Virus record (IMG/VR): IMGVR_UViG_3300025128_000003
Span: 1 to 56,002 of that record
DNA length: 56,002 nt
DNA from: a virus
Strand: one strand, 5' to 3'
A program made the translations under genes and the position numbers. Below the pieces are notes generated by a model. It made no database searches and was not told the origin of the DNA. It saw nothing but the letters and a program-made list of their open reading frames with translations. Of the stretch, positions 1 through 8,224 are shown one piece after another. Each line of letters starts with the position of its first letter. Positions within the stretch are counted from its first letter, which is position 1.

Positions 1-119
1 TCCAATATCACCCGACCTTTGCAAACCTATTACAAAGATATAATCTTGAACTGTTAGTTGGTCATCATGGTTATCAATATTTAGTGTAGTACTAGCTGTT
101 GCAGAACCATTTCTCCATG
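1..119. repeat. Terminal direct repeat, left copy
   Basis: Bases 1-119 are identical to 55884-56002. The repeat lies inside one open reading frame that is continuous across the join (1395 + 1203 nt, an exact multiple of three), so the genome is circular or circularly permuted with a 55,883-bp unit. The length is what a de Bruijn assembler leaves at the ends of a circular contig, so it is more likely an assembly overlap than a packaged terminal repeat. Confidence 0.95.
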
Positions 120-1395
120 TGCCGTCTACACCTATCCATACCTTTCCTGTTGAAGGTTCAAAAGCAAAGTTTTGTACCCCACCAGCTTGTGCTGTGGTAA
201 ATCCACTTACAGAAGAACTACCATTGTCATACAATGTACCTCGTTGAAAATATGCTGATTCACCTGCAGACCCGTAAAAACCATTAGCATTAACAGAAGC
301 TTTCATATTAAACTGTGGAACAACAATTCCATTACCTAATCTGCCACCATTACCAGAGACAGAACCAGCTTCAACATAAAACTCCCAATAAATTTTAGGA
401 TCATCAGCTTGTATTACTTTATCAGAAACAAGTCCAAAAGCTCCTTGATTACTGCCGCTATATGTCATGCGGTTACTACCTTTTGACATAGAATAGTTTG
501 CAGCAGTACTACCACTAGGTTTACCTAGTATTGAAATTTTTGGATAAACATTGCTAGGTGTATGTATTGTTTGATTAGCACTATTCATATTATTAACAGT
601 AAGATCATTGTTATTACTGCTAATATCATTACCAAGATCAGAACTATTAGCAAAATCTAAACAAAAACTATTACCACCAGCAGATGTAGCTAATGCAGCA
701 ATTTCACTATTTTTCTTTGGAATAAATTGCGAACCATTTGTACCAAATGTAAATGTATCTAGAAAATCACTAACAGAAAAATCACCAGCTTGAATAGATT
801 TACCTTCTAAATAACATGCTTGCGCCCAATAGGCTTTAGGCACATATGGAATAGAGGGATGATCTGTTTTTCCTAATCGTATATCTGCATTTCCTGTTCC
901 ACTTCCAAGACAGGATTGATTGTCAGGAGGGGCTGAATATGAACTAGTGTTAGTAATTTCTCCGCCATTCACAAACAATCTATGACGTTCAGTAGCATTT
1001 ATAGATGTATTTGTATTATAACTTGCTAAAATATGATACCATCCAGCATCTCGAAATTTTGCTGCTGAAGTTTTTTCACCACCAGAACTACCGCCTGTTG
1101 CTACTGAAAATTGTAATTCATCGTCAGCGGCAAAAATAAAATGAACACCATCATTGTAGCTAGTGTGTCCAGTTGGAATAATATTAAAAATATCTCTTTC
1201 AGTGCCAAATTCTAATAATTGATACCATATTGAATAGATAAATTCTTTTCTACCATCAGATGAGATTGAAAAGTTATCTCGATTAAAAAAAGTAGATGAG
1301 CCATCTAACCAAACTGAATTACCAATTAGAGTTGTGTCAAATCCTGCATCAGCTTGACCTGCTACACCTAGAAGAAGATTGTTATTAAATACCAT
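1..1395 (-). CDS. LamG/SPRY tail-fibre protein, N-terminal 465 residues (gene continues at 55883)
   Basis: The ATG at 1395 directly follows the stop codon of the 563-residue tail protein (1396-1398). Reading continues off base 1 and resumes at 55883, ending at 54681, for 865 residues in all. Residues about 20-190 look like a LamG/concanavalin-like lectin fold (WYQLLEFGTERDIFNIIP, then GWYHILASYN). Residues about 325-475 look like a SPRY domain (YWEFYVEAG, later GKVWIGVDGTWRNG). Both are carbohydrate- or protein-binding beta-sandwiches, which suits a receptor-binding or fibre protein at the tail tip. No clear Shine-Dalgarno is visible, so translation is probably coupled to the gene upstream. 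The domain calls are from motif memory, not a search. Confidence 0.75.
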   Translation of the reverse strand, partial: MVFNNNLLLGVAGQADAGFDTTLIGNSVWLDGSSTFFNRDNFSISSDGRKEFIYSIWYQLLEFGTERDIFNIIPTGHTSYNDGVHFIFAADDELQFSVATGGSSGGEKTSAAKFRDAGWYHILASYNTNTSINATERHRLFVNGGEITNTSSYSAPPDNQSCLGSGTGNADIRLGKTDHPSIPYVPKAYWAQACYLEGKSIQAGDFSVSDFLDTFTFGTNGSQFIPKKNSEIAALATSAGGNSFCLDFANSSDLGNDISSNNNDLTVNNMNSANQTIHTPSNVYPKISILGKPSGSTAANYSMSKGSNRMTYSGSNQGAFGLVSDKVIQADDPKIYWEFYVEAGSVSGNGGRLGNGIVVPQFNMKASVNANGFYGSAGESAYFQRGTLYDNGSSSVSGFTTAQAGGVQNFAFEPSTGKVWIGVDGTWRNGSATASTTLNIDNHDDQLTVQDYIFVIGLQRSGDIG

Positions 1396-3087
1396 CTATG
1401 AATACGCCTTTGTTAGCACTGCATGAACATCTGTAGATGTATGCACTATGTAATCAATCCTATCAATTGCTGCTGCACCTGTAGAAAGCACAGGTGCTTC
1501 TCCACCTATAAAGTCCCAAGAAGTTCCGTAAGCAAGCGTTCTAGACCCTGTACCGTCTTGTACAACAAATATACTACCAACCTGTCCTGCAACACAATTA
1601 GTAGGATTATCAAGTGTTCTGTTACCTGCAAGTGTCACAGTAAAGTTTTGTCCTGCATTAAGATCAACTGATATATTAGTACCATCTGATAGTCCTTGAA
1701 TATCAGCAACAGCAGCTTTCTCTATGTGTATATCTTTACCAAGAAGAGAGTTTGTTCCAACTGCGACCGCACTTACATAAAAATCAGTTCCACTTACAAT
1801 GCCTGTTAATGTGCCTCCTGTTAAAGCTAATTTATTACCAATACTTGTAGCCATTGTAGCAGAAAGATTTGTAATAACAGTATTAACACTAGTTATAGCG
1901 TCAAGATTTGTTTTTGTTAAAGCTGATACTGCTACCGCTAGATTATTAACACTTGTAATTATTGTTCTGCTATTATTAACACTTGTAGCCATTGTAGCAG
2001 ATAGATCAGTAATGACTGTATTAATACTTGTAATAGCTGCTGTTCTGTTATTAATACTTGTTGCCATTGTACCAGATAAGTTAGCAACTACAGTATTTAT
2101 ACTGGTTACAGCATCTAAATTTGTTTTTGTTAAAGCAGATACTGCTGCTATGACTGTATTAGCACTTGTTATTGCTGCAGCATTAACAGAAGCTAAAACC
2201 GAAACTGCAGCAATATTTGTATTACTGTTTCCAATACTAGTAGCTAAAGCTGCAGATACTGTAGCAAGCTCTGCACTTGTAGCGAAGTTGCCACCATCAC
2301 CTATAATAGAATTAATACTTGTTATAGAATCTAGATTAGTTTTAGTAAGTGCAGAAACTGCAGCAACCTGAGTAACATTAGCAGCAGATACACCTGCCAT
2401 TAAAAGTTCGTCAGCATCAATATTAGTGGCACTTAAAGTTCCAAAGACTGCAGAACCTGTAGCAACAAAAGCAGTACTAACAGAAACTGTTCCAAAGTTT
2501 TGATTAGCAGATACAGCTATAACACCACTAACAGGAATAGAACTAGATACAGTCCCACCTACTGTCATTTTAATTCCAGTGCCAGCATCAACCTGCTTCA
2601 TTGTTCCACCTTCAGCAGAAGGAACATTTGTAAGTCCTGAACCATCACCTACAAAAAAGCCTGCACTAACAATGCTATTAAATGTTGCTACTGAAGCAGA
2701 CACTTTAGCAACATTAATTGTTGTGTCAGCTAAACTTACTGCAATAGTTGGATTACCTGCAGTTCCATTCGCATTACCTATTGTTATTCCTGCACCAGCA
2801 GTAAGCGTTCTACCTAACGCACTACCGCTATTCATTGCTACAAGACCAGTAATACCTGTAAGATCAGTAATAGCATTTAGTGCAGATGCATCAGCAGTAA
2901 GGGCTGAACCGTTTAATTGAAGTGTACCATTAATATTAACAGTTGAATTACTTAATTCTAATGCTGAATTAGTAGCATCTCCATCTTGAACTGTTTGAAG
3001 ACTAGCAGTTATTCCAGTATTACCAGAACCTATTTGTAATAGTTGTTTATAACTATTAGCTATCTGTTTACCTGTAAGTGTTGCCAT
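1396..3087 (-). CDS. Repetitive tail-fibre-like protein with shared C-terminal module
   Basis: 563 residues starting at MATLTGKQ. The ATG at 3087 overlaps the preceding stop in TAATG and is preferred to an upstream in-frame ATG at 3102. The middle is a low-complexity helical or beta-repeat region rich in A, S, T, N, V and I, with recurring units such as VSALTKTNLDAITSIN, as in trimeric phage fibres. The last ~90 residues (GNRTLDNP, VQDGTGSRTLA) closely match the C-terminus of the 301-residue protein at 52610-53515, so the two carry a duplicated C-terminal module. It is probably a structural tail fibre; its place in the virion is unknown. Confidence 0.75.
   Translation of the reverse strand: MATLTGKQIANSYKQLLQIGSGNTGITASLQTVQDGDATNSALELSNSTVNINGTLQLNGSALTADASALNAITDLTGITGLVAMNSGSALGRTLTAGAGITIGNANGTAGNPTIAVSLADTTINVAKVSASVATFNSIVSAGFFVGDGSGLTNVPSAEGGTMKQVDAGTGIKMTVGGTVSSSIPVSGVIAVSANQNFGTVSVSTAFVATGSAVFGTLSATNIDADELLMAGVSAANVTQVAAVSALTKTNLDSITSINSIIGDGGNFATSAELATVSAALATSIGNSNTNIAAVSVLASVNAAAITSANTVIAAVSALTKTNLDAVTSINTVVANLSGTMATSINNRTAAITSINTVITDLSATMATSVNNSRTIITSVNNLAVAVSALTKTNLDAITSVNTVITNLSATMATSIGNKLALTGGTLTGIVSGTDFYVSAVAVGTNSLLGKDIHIEKAAVADIQGLSDGTNISVDLNAGQNFTVTLAGNRTLDNPTNCVAGQVGSIFVVQDGTGSRTLAYGTSWDFIGGEAPVLSTGAAAIDRIDYIVHTSTDVHAVLTKAYS
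1830..2390 (-). repeat. Degenerate coding repeats in the tail fibre
   Basis: The segment encodes repeated units of the form SALTKTNLDxITSINTVI, LSATMATSI and AAITSxNTVI. The clearest unit occurs three times (VSALTKTNLD), with variable spacing. The repeats are diverged at the DNA level and lie wholly within the tail-fibre gene. They probably form a repetitive shaft. Boundaries are approximate. Confidence 0.6.
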
Positions 3088-3365
3088 TATACCATATTCC
3101 AATCTTCATCTGTAGCTTCCCAATTAGATGTTGCAGATTCCCACAATAAATTTCTATCATTATTAAGAGGAGGTCTTGGATTTTGAATTGATTCGTCATC
3201 TTTAACATTAGGTGTTTTATTTTGTGGATGGTTTTTTAAGTCATATGCTCCATCAAAATCTGTTGGGCAAACTAGTAATCCATAACTATTCTTTTTTAAA
3301 ATTCTATGTGGATACATAAAACCACATACATCACATATACCTTTAGCCTTTCTATCAGTAGCCAT
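3087..3365 (-). CDS. Small zinc-ribbon-like phage protein
   Basis: 92 residues. Cysteines at ICDVCGF and near LVCPTDFDG form a CxxC...C pattern, suggesting a small metal-binding ribbon, although a fourth ligand is not obvious. The C-terminal half is proline-, asparagine- and tryptophan-rich and probably extended. It overlaps the genes on both sides by one to a few bases, so it belongs to the late operon between the neck adaptor and the tail fibre. Function unknown; a minor structural or assembly role is inferred from position only. Confidence 0.6.
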   Translation of the reverse strand: MATDRKAKGICDVCGFMYPHRILKKNSYGLLVCPTDFDGAYDLKNHPQNKTPNVKDDESIQNPRPPLNNDRNLLWESATSNWEATDEDWNMV

Positions 3366-4039
3366 TATACGGCTCTTAGTTTAGGTTTAAAGAAGATACT
3401 AGCACGTTCGGAATCTTCTGTCAAGGCTCTTTCTAATAATTCTTCATAATTTTGTTTAAGAAAAGTAATTTTACCAGCATCTACACCGGGACGTTTAATA
3501 GACATATAAAAAGCTAGACCAGCAGATAAGCAAGGCAAGAACCTTTTTGGAACATCTGCATTTTGTCCAGCCGATTTATTTATATCTTCTAACTCTCTAA
3601 TTTTTTCAACTTTCAAAACATCGGTTGAGTTTTCTGGAATAGGCCAGATAAAGAGAATTGGATTATCTCTGTCTCTTTTAATTGAATATTGTGTAGCTCT
3701 TCCTGTCTGTCCCTTTTGAGGAATTTGTAAATACTCTTCATATGATATTCTAGTTAAAGGTAAATCAGTATTATCTCTATTTACAATAACCTGTAAAGCA
3801 TCAATGGTTGCACCACTCAAAGCATACGAAGACACACTAGCGGTAACAGTAATTGCAGAAGCTTCCGTTGACCATAGAAGAATACCTCTGTTCTGCCAAT
3901 CTTTTAGCATTAAGTTAAGAGAACGTCTAGCAGAAGCTGGCTCATGACCAAGGGTTTGCTCACCCCCAATCATTTCAGTTGCTTCTTGAATTACATCATC
4001 AATCTCTAATGTAAAATTAAATGTACCACTAGTAGCCAT
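3365..4039 (-). CDS. Head-tail adaptor, P22 gp4-like
   Basis: 224 residues. The N-terminus (DDVIQEATEMIG, then RRSLNLMLKDWQNRGILLW) has the helical pattern of P22 gp4-type neck adaptors, which attach below the portal ring. The remainder is mixed alpha/beta with a basic C-terminus (FFKPKLRAV). An AAGG ribosome binding site lies over the stop region of the tiny upstream reading frame. A second adaptor-like gene sits at 7209-7868. The family call rests on pattern recognition. Confidence 0.65.
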   Translation of the reverse strand: MATSGTFNFTLEIDDVIQEATEMIGGEQTLGHEPASARRSLNLMLKDWQNRGILLWSTEASAITVTASVSSYALSGATIDALQVIVNRDNTDLPLTRISYEEYLQIPQKGQTGRATQYSIKRDRDNPILFIWPIPENSTDVLKVEKIRELEDINKSAGQNADVPKRFLPCLSAGLAFYMSIKRPGVDAGKITFLKQNYEELLERALTEDSERASIFFKPKLRAV

Positions 4040-4042
4040 TTA

Positions 4043-4129
4043 CTATTTCCTTTTAACTTTTTTCTTAGTTTTTTTCTTTTGAGGAGGTTTAGTAATCTGT
4101 TGTTTTATGTTTGACCTAGTAATAGTCAC
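4043..4129 (-). CDS. Tiny lysine-rich peptide (GTG start)
   Basis: 28 codons from a GTG at 4129, with AAGG upstream. The second half is almost entirely lysine (PPQKKKTKKKVKRK). It fills the gap between the KKTKYM-repeat protein and the gp4-like adaptor, and its stop sits over the adaptor's ribosome binding site. It matches the strong basic bias of the genes upstream. It may be a real DNA-binding or condensing peptide or just a spacer; there is no homology evidence. Confidence 0.35.
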   Translation of the reverse strand: MTITRSNIKQQITKPPQKKKTKKKVKRK

Positions 4130-4131
4130 TT

Positions 4132-4281
4132 TTACTTTTTCCTTTTAGATGCCATTGCATATCTTTGGGGAACAGGTCCACCTTTAGACATATACTTTGT
4201 TTTCTTTATAGCGCCACCCTTAGACATATATTTAGTTTTTTTAACTGGGCCACCTTTAGCCATGTATTTAGTCTTCTTCAT
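4132..4281 (-). CDS. 49-residue KKTKYM-repeat basic protein
   Basis: The ATG at 4281 overlaps the end of the 228-residue gene in another frame. The protein is three tandem 12-residue units of the form KKTKYM(A/S)KGG(P/A)(V/I), followed by a short basic tail. The 36-nt DNA units differ mainly at synonymous or conservative positions, so the peptide repeat seems to be maintained. It shares the K-G-G motif with four neighbouring basic proteins. Function unknown. Confidence 0.6.
   Translation of the reverse strand: MKKTKYMAKGGPVKKTKYMSKGGAIKKTKYMSKGGPVPQRYAMASKRKK
4132..4281 (-). repeat. Three tandem 36-nt coding repeats
   Basis: Three in-frame units, each encoding KKTKYMxKGGxx, span about 4170-4280. 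Copies differ at several third-codon positions, so they are not a recent slippage product. Confidence 0.65.
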
Positions 4282-4954
4282 CTTCCGCATCATTCATCTC
4301 CTCTTGATATAGATTATTAAAAGTTAAAAAAGGATTCATGTAACTATCATGAATTTCTGCTGAATGAACATATTGACTTGGAGCAAAATCTGGTGCGCCT
4401 TCTCCAGTTACCCATAATGCAGGATTAGTAACTCTAACTCTGTTATTAGGTAATGCAATAATATTACCTGTATATTCTCCAGCATCAATTAATTCTAATA
4501 CATGAGATTGTTTATGTTGTGCTGGATCATCAGATATTGCACTATCTGTATAATCAACAGTAAATAAATATCTCCCAGTATAAAAAACATTATCAATCTT
4601 ACATAACCAAGGACTTGAAGAAACTCTATCCATGACTACTACTGCATGATTTCTAGAAGAACAATCCCAAGGTTGAGCTAAATGTGTCGCCATTTTAGTA
4701 GGCCATTCTTCTAACATAGTATCAGCTACTAAAGCTGTAATGGGCATTCTAGCCCACATTGCTCCACCATGTATATTTTCTTCTTCATCACATCCAGTAA
4801 ATACAACATTAAAACTTAATGATCTATCTGGTATAGTATTAACTGCTATTACTAAAGCATGTAAATACTCACCTTCGTATTCCATGTGATTATGTGTAAA
4901 CTCTTTTCTTACCCAACATTTAAAGTGTGGAATGTTTGAAGTTAAATACGCCAT
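4268..4954 (-). CDS. Conserved marine-phage virion-region protein, unknown function
   Basis: 228 residues beginning MAYLTSNIPHFKCWVRKEF. From memory this N-terminus recurs in cyanophages and other marine phages as an unannotated protein in structural modules. The internal segment HGGAMWARMPITALVAD is likely conserved. There is no signal peptide or TM helix, and the C-terminus is acidic (NDAEDEED), unlike its very basic neighbours. It sits between the basic-protein cluster and the neck adaptor. Function unknown. Confidence 0.6.
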   Translation of the reverse strand: MAYLTSNIPHFKCWVRKEFTHNHMEYEGEYLHALVIAVNTIPDRSLSFNVVFTGCDEEENIHGGAMWARMPITALVADTMLEEWPTKMATHLAQPWDCSSRNHAVVVMDRVSSSPWLCKIDNVFYTGRYLFTVDYTDSAISDDPAQHKQSHVLELIDAGEYTGNIIALPNNRVRVTNPALWVTGEGAPDFAPSQYVHSAEIHDSYMNPFLTFNNLYQEEMNDAEDEED

Positions 4955-5518
4955 TTAACATCTCCATCTTCTTCTAGCTTGGCGTAATCTAGAATTAGGA
5001 TTCTTAGCAGCTTTTGGAAACTTCTTCATTTGTCCCGCTGATCTAGCACAATAACTTTTACGTCTTGCTGCTCTAGCCTTGCTAGGTTTCTTTTCAGTTA
5101 CAGCAGTTTTAAGTTTACTACCGGGATTTTCTCTACGATATTTAGCTACTCCTTTAGCGGTCATACCTGCTCCTTTTTTAGTAGGACGCTTTTGACCTCC
5201 GCTAATGGTATGCCCCTTCATACCTTTACCAGTTGATTTTCTTTTAGTAGCCACCGTTCCACCCTTTTTTCTATAAGCACTTGTCTTCTTAGCAACCCCT
5301 TTTGGTTGCTTAGAAAACTGTTTACCCTTTTTAGTATCCTCTCTTTTCTTACGAGTAGATGCTGCATATTCAGACGAAGAGAGAGATTTGATTGCCTTTT
5401 CGGGTAGATATCTCTCTCCTGTCGCCTTCGGACCTTGTGTAGAGGGTTTGCCCGATTTCGTTCTCCACTTTTGCTTTGTCCAGTCTTTCAGATTTTTCTG
5501 TGACTTTGCAAGTGTCAT
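4955..5518 (-). CDS. Very basic protein with DUF5872/DUF6321-like segments
   Basis: 187 residues, rich in K and R throughout. The N-terminal part (LKDWTKQKWRTKSGKPS, then KATGERYLP) and the C-terminal part (GMTAKGVAKYRRENPGSKLK, later RKSYCARSAGQMKK and a terminal RRRWRC) resemble two small conserved phage/giant-virus domains I recall as DUF5872 and DUF6321. A RKKGGTV motif lies between them. The acidic-free, arginine-rich composition suggests nucleic-acid binding or packaging with DNA. It overlaps the next gene by one base. Confidence 0.6.
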   Translation of the reverse strand: MTLAKSQKNLKDWTKQKWRTKSGKPSTQGPKATGERYLPEKAIKSLSSSEYAASTRKKREDTKKGKQFSKQPKGVAKKTSAYRKKGGTVATKRKSTGKGMKGHTISGGQKRPTKKGAGMTAKGVAKYRRENPGSKLKTAVTEKKPSKARAARRKSYCARSAGQMKKFPKAAKNPNSRLRQARRRWRC

Positions 5519-5850
5519 TAGCTTTTGTAACCCCCGCCTTTTTTCTTGTATTGCTGTGCCAGCATCTGTGCTTTTCTAGCTGACCACTGACCGGGTGCGC
5601 CTCCCTTACCACCTGCTTTAATCTTGTTAAATAAATTTTTACGCATAGTTGGCTTTGTATAATTACCTGCCTCATTGACTCTGGACTTCTTAGCAGTTCC
5701 ACCTGTTTTCCTTTTTGTAATTACGCCACCCTTCTTAGCAGTCTTAGCTCCTGTTCGTACAGCTTTTAAATCAGCACCTGTAATTTTATTTCTAGGTGAT
5801 GCAACCCTTGCTAATTTTTTTTGTTTAGGACTGTACTTAGAAAAAGGCAT
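5518..5850 (-). CDS. Basic KKGG-motif protein, 110 residues
   Basis: Lysine- and arginine-rich, with KKGGVITKRKTGG in the first half and KKKGGGYKS at the C-terminus. The core NEAGNYTKPTMRKNLFNKIK followed by GAPGQWSARKAQMLA looks like a conserved phage sequence seen from memory in other marine phages, with no assigned function. It overlaps both neighbours by one base, so it is co-translated. A DNA-associated internal head protein is one possibility; unproven. Confidence 0.6.
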   Translation of the reverse strand: MPFSKYSPKQKKLARVASPRNKITGADLKAVRTGAKTAKKGGVITKRKTGGTAKKSRVNEAGNYTKPTMRKNLFNKIKAGGKGGAPGQWSARKAQMLAQQYKKKGGGYKS

Positions 5851-6356
5851 TATATCTGTCCTCCAGATTTATACCCATACATTACATTTTTATTACCTAT
5901 CATACCGCCACCTCGTTTATAAACAACCTGACCACCTTTTTTACGAGAGGCGCTTCTCTTTTTATCTTGAGCTTGCTGTAATAAATCTTTTTTAGACTCA
6001 AGTTGATTCTGTAATTTTTTACCTATAGATGCTCTTTCTTTAATCGTTTTACTTTTATCAGCAGTATTTTCTTTTATTTGTTGTTGTATATTTTTTATTT
6101 CTTCCATATTCTTTTTTTCTGCAGCAGTAGCATCTTTTATACTTTTTCTTTTTCTTGCTGATTTAGCACCTATTTCTTGTAAATAAGAAGATTCACCAAC
6201 TGTAACTTTACCAGCTTTACCAGTTTCTACATCTCTCATACCGGGATAATTAGCAGTATCAACCATTGATCTAGCTTCTAATTTTCTAGCTACATCAGCA
6301 GGTTTATTTTTACGTTTTCTTTTAGCTGTTGGTTTAAAAATTTTTCCTTTAGACAT
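5850..6356 (-). CDS. Basic coiled-coil protein with C-terminal GG motifs
   Basis: 168 residues. The N-terminus is strongly basic (KRKRKNK). The central ~70 residues have a charged heptad pattern (EEIKNIQQQIKEN, then KKLQNQLESKKDLLQQ), consistent with a coiled coil. The C-terminus carries three spaced GG motifs (RKKGGQVVYKRGGG, YKSGGQI). The same motif type ends the next three upstream/downstream proteins, so it is a family signature of this cluster. Function unknown. Confidence 0.6.
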   Translation of the reverse strand: MSKGKIFKPTAKRKRKNKPADVARKLEARSMVDTANYPGMRDVETGKAGKVTVGESSYLQEIGAKSARKRKSIKDATAAEKKNMEEIKNIQQQIKENTADKSKTIKERASIGKKLQNQLESKKDLLQQAQDKKRSASRKKGGQVVYKRGGGMIGNKNVMYGYKSGGQI

Positions 6357-6360
6357 AATA

Positions 6361-6990
6361 TTAGCTCCTTACTTTTCCATAGCCACTAAGAGCTTTACCA
6401 ACACCTACAGGACCACCTTTTTTCTTATAGCTAATTTGTCCACCTTTTTTCTTTATTCTAAGCAAGCCACTTTCTACTAGCTCATCTATTTCACTTTTAT
6501 CAATAGCACCTCTAGCATTTAAACCCATTGCTTCTGCAATATTACCAACCTCGTCACTAAACTCACCAATATTTCTTTTAGTGGCAGGATCAATAAGTCC
6601 CATTGCTCTACGTTGTCTAGTTTGTCTTTTAGACATTTTAGGAAGCTCTACTTTAGAAAGAGCAGGTCTATTTGGACCTTCAGCTACACCTTCAACATTT
6701 CTTCTTCTAGGCATAGCAGGAGACATTTCTCCCATGCTTTCCATATCAGAAGCTCTTTTAAGTGCGGCAATTTCTCTACCTCTTTTACCTTTCGGCATTT
6801 CGGTATCTTTTCTTTTAGCAGTTCCTGTCTTCCGTCTTGTTTTTGGTCCCGGCTTTCCAGACTCTTCCCATTTCTTAACAGAAGTAAAACCAGCAGCTTT
6901 TGCTTTAGCTTTTATTTCAGGAGAAATAGCCTTACGACCTTTACCTTTTCTGCCTCTTTTCTTTTTTACTAAACTTTTTGCTTTAGCCAT
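6361..6990 (-). CDS. Basic KKGG-motif protein, 209 residues
   Basis: The N-terminal 75 residues are lysine- and arginine-rich (KKKRGRKGKGRK) and histone-tail-like. A middle domain (GEFSDEVGNIAEAMGL...KSEIDELVESGLL) looks like a small helical fold. The C-terminus ends in RIKKKGGQISYKKKGGPV, the cluster's signature. The gene lies directly downstream of a 65-residue protein and upstream of the coiled-coil protein. Probably a virion or assembly protein; function unknown. Confidence 0.6.
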   Translation of the reverse strand: MAKAKSLVKKKRGRKGKGRKAISPEIKAKAKAAGFTSVKKWEESGKPGPKTRRKTGTAKRKDTEMPKGKRGREIAALKRASDMESMGEMSPAMPRRRNVEGVAEGPNRPALSKVELPKMSKRQTRQRRAMGLIDPATKRNIGEFSDEVGNIAEAMGLNARGAIDKSEIDELVESGLLRIKKKGGQISYKKKGGPVGVGKALSGYGKVRS

Positions 6991-7001
6991 GATACTATTC
7001 C

Positions 7002-7199
7002 TTATACCGAGTAATCATATTCTTTGTTGTCAATGACAACTTTTTCAAACTGAATAGAATCACCCTCTGCTGCTGGACCTTTTCTAGCTGCTCCATAACC
7101 TTTTCCAGTTGGACGAGCTACAGCATCCATACGCTCTTCTTTATAACGATCAAATCCAGCTTTATCATAAGAATACTTTTTATTGTTAATAAGTGGCAT
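7002..7199 (-). CDS. Small conserved hypothetical protein, 65 residues
   Basis: Starts MPLINNKKYSYDKAGFDRY and ends FEKVVIDNKEYDYSV. A GGAGG ribosome binding site (AGGAGGGAAC) lies just before the ATG. There are no recognisable motifs beyond repeated (K/E)YxY-like ends. It sits in the neck region between an adaptor-like gene and the basic cluster. Function unknown. Confidence 0.55.
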   Translation of the reverse strand: MPLINNKKYSYDKAGFDRYKEERMDAVARPTGKGYGAARKGPAAEGDSIQFEKVVIDNKEYDYSV

Positions 7200-7208
7200 A
7201 GTTCCCTC

Positions 7209-7868
7209 CTAACTACTTCCTTGAATAATTGTGTTAGCACTACCTGCCGGGCTTGAATTAAGCTCCATATTATCTTGCCTAGCTCTTCTAGCTTGATTAC
7301 GAAGACCATCAATTGAAGCTTTAAGTTCAGCTTGCCATGCTGGTACAGTATTAAAACTTTTATTAAATAAAGATGCTTCCACCATTGATGCATAAAAAAG
7401 AGCATCATAACAAAAATCTGAAAAATAATTGTTTGGTGCAGCAGATGTTAAAGCAGCAGGTCTAGCCACATAAACAACTTCTGTGTCATATGCAGAGGCA
7501 GGAGTGGGGGCAAGATAAATCTGCGTATTACTCCGCATTGCATAATACTTAGGTTCGCCAACAGATGAAGAAACAAAAGGCCAATAGTCATTTACATACT
7601 CTTGGCTTCTTTGTAACAAATTAATTTTTGAACCTGAAACTTTAATATTAATATTTCTAATTATTCTTGTATCTGATGCAAGAGAAACAAGTGGATTATT
7701 AACACTTGTTGTAACAGATGTAATTTGATTTAGTGCGACATCATCTAATTCTTTAATAAGACGAAATTCTGCCTTATTAATAATAACAGGAATTTGATCA
7801 GTAAAATCCTGCGAATCATTTTCAGATGTATTTCTAATATCAGATACAAGTTCACTATAAGAAGGCAT
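7209..7868 (-). CDS. Tail-tube/adaptor-like neck protein
   Basis: 219 residues. The pattern SYSELVSDIRNTSEN...QIPVIINKAEFRLIKELD, then QRSQEYVNDYWP, GEPKYYAMRSNTQIYLAPTP and a Y-x-RPA segment fits a widespread marine-phage adaptor family that I place near T7 gp11-type tail tubular A proteins. Such proteins form the ring between portal and tail. Its position, a few genes after the capsid gene, fits. The assignment is from motif memory. Confidence 0.65.
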   Translation of the reverse strand: MPSYSELVSDIRNTSENDSQDFTDQIPVIINKAEFRLIKELDDVALNQITSVTTSVNNPLVSLASDTRIIRNINIKVSGSKINLLQRSQEYVNDYWPFVSSSVGEPKYYAMRSNTQIYLAPTPASAYDTEVVYVARPAALTSAAPNNYFSDFCYDALFYASMVEASLFNKSFNTVPAWQAELKASIDGLRNQARRARQDNMELNSSPAGSANTIIQGSS

Positions 7869-7872
7869 CTAT

Positions 7873-8169
7873 TTATCCATAATAAATATAAAATTTACCA
7901 GCATTACTTGCGCCAGCCAGAGAAACCTTACCAGTGCATTTTACACCTGTATCATTAATATAAACATTATCCATTACATTTGTACCAAGTGCAGCATGTT
8001 TTATCTTGGGACCATTCTGATCACCAACAACTAATTCAGATGCAGCAGATACAGCAAAACTATAAACTTGGATACGAGTATCTGTAACAGTTACACTTGA
8101 AATAGCATCTACAAATATACCATTTCCACCAGCACCACCAGTTACTTGTCCTATTCTAATATTCGACAT
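7873..8169 (-). CDS. Small virion-region protein, 98 residues
   Basis: Beta-rich and low in charge, with a glycine-rich N-terminus (GQVTGGAGGNGIFVDAIS) and ending GKFYIYYG. It is the first gene after the capsid gene, beyond a strong hairpin. A capsid decoration or fibre-like role is possible on composition and position, but no family was recognised. Confidence 0.5.
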   Translation of the reverse strand: MSNIRIGQVTGGAGGNGIFVDAISSVTVTDTRIQVYSFAVSAASELVVGDQNGPKIKHAALGTNVMDNVYINDTGVKCTGKVSLAGASNAGKFYIYYG

Positions 8170-8188
8170 TTAAATCTCCCAAAGAAGG

Positions 8189-8214
8189 AGGAGAGAGGAT
8201 TTCTCCCCTCTCCT
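8189..8214 (-). terminator. Hairpin after the major capsid gene
   Basis: Ten stem positions (8189-8198 with 8205-8214) with one A-C mismatch and a six-base loop, 11 bp downstream of the capsid stop. No long U-run follows, so it is more likely a partial terminator or a 3' mRNA stabiliser than a strong intrinsic terminator. Either would raise capsid mRNA relative to downstream genes. Confidence 0.5.
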
Positions 8215-8224
8215 AGTTCTTATC

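Noticed and set aside
1799-2371. 190-codon plus-strand frame in the tail fibre
   Set aside because: Low-complexity shadow of the fibre repeats on the opposite strand.
5370-5702. 110-codon minus-strand frame
   Set aside because: Overlaps two better-supported basic genes in another frame and has no phage-like motifs.
6581-7036. Leu/Phe-rich plus-strand frames
   Set aside because: Antisense shadow of the Lys/Arg-rich KKGG gene; Lys codons read backwards give Phe and Leu.
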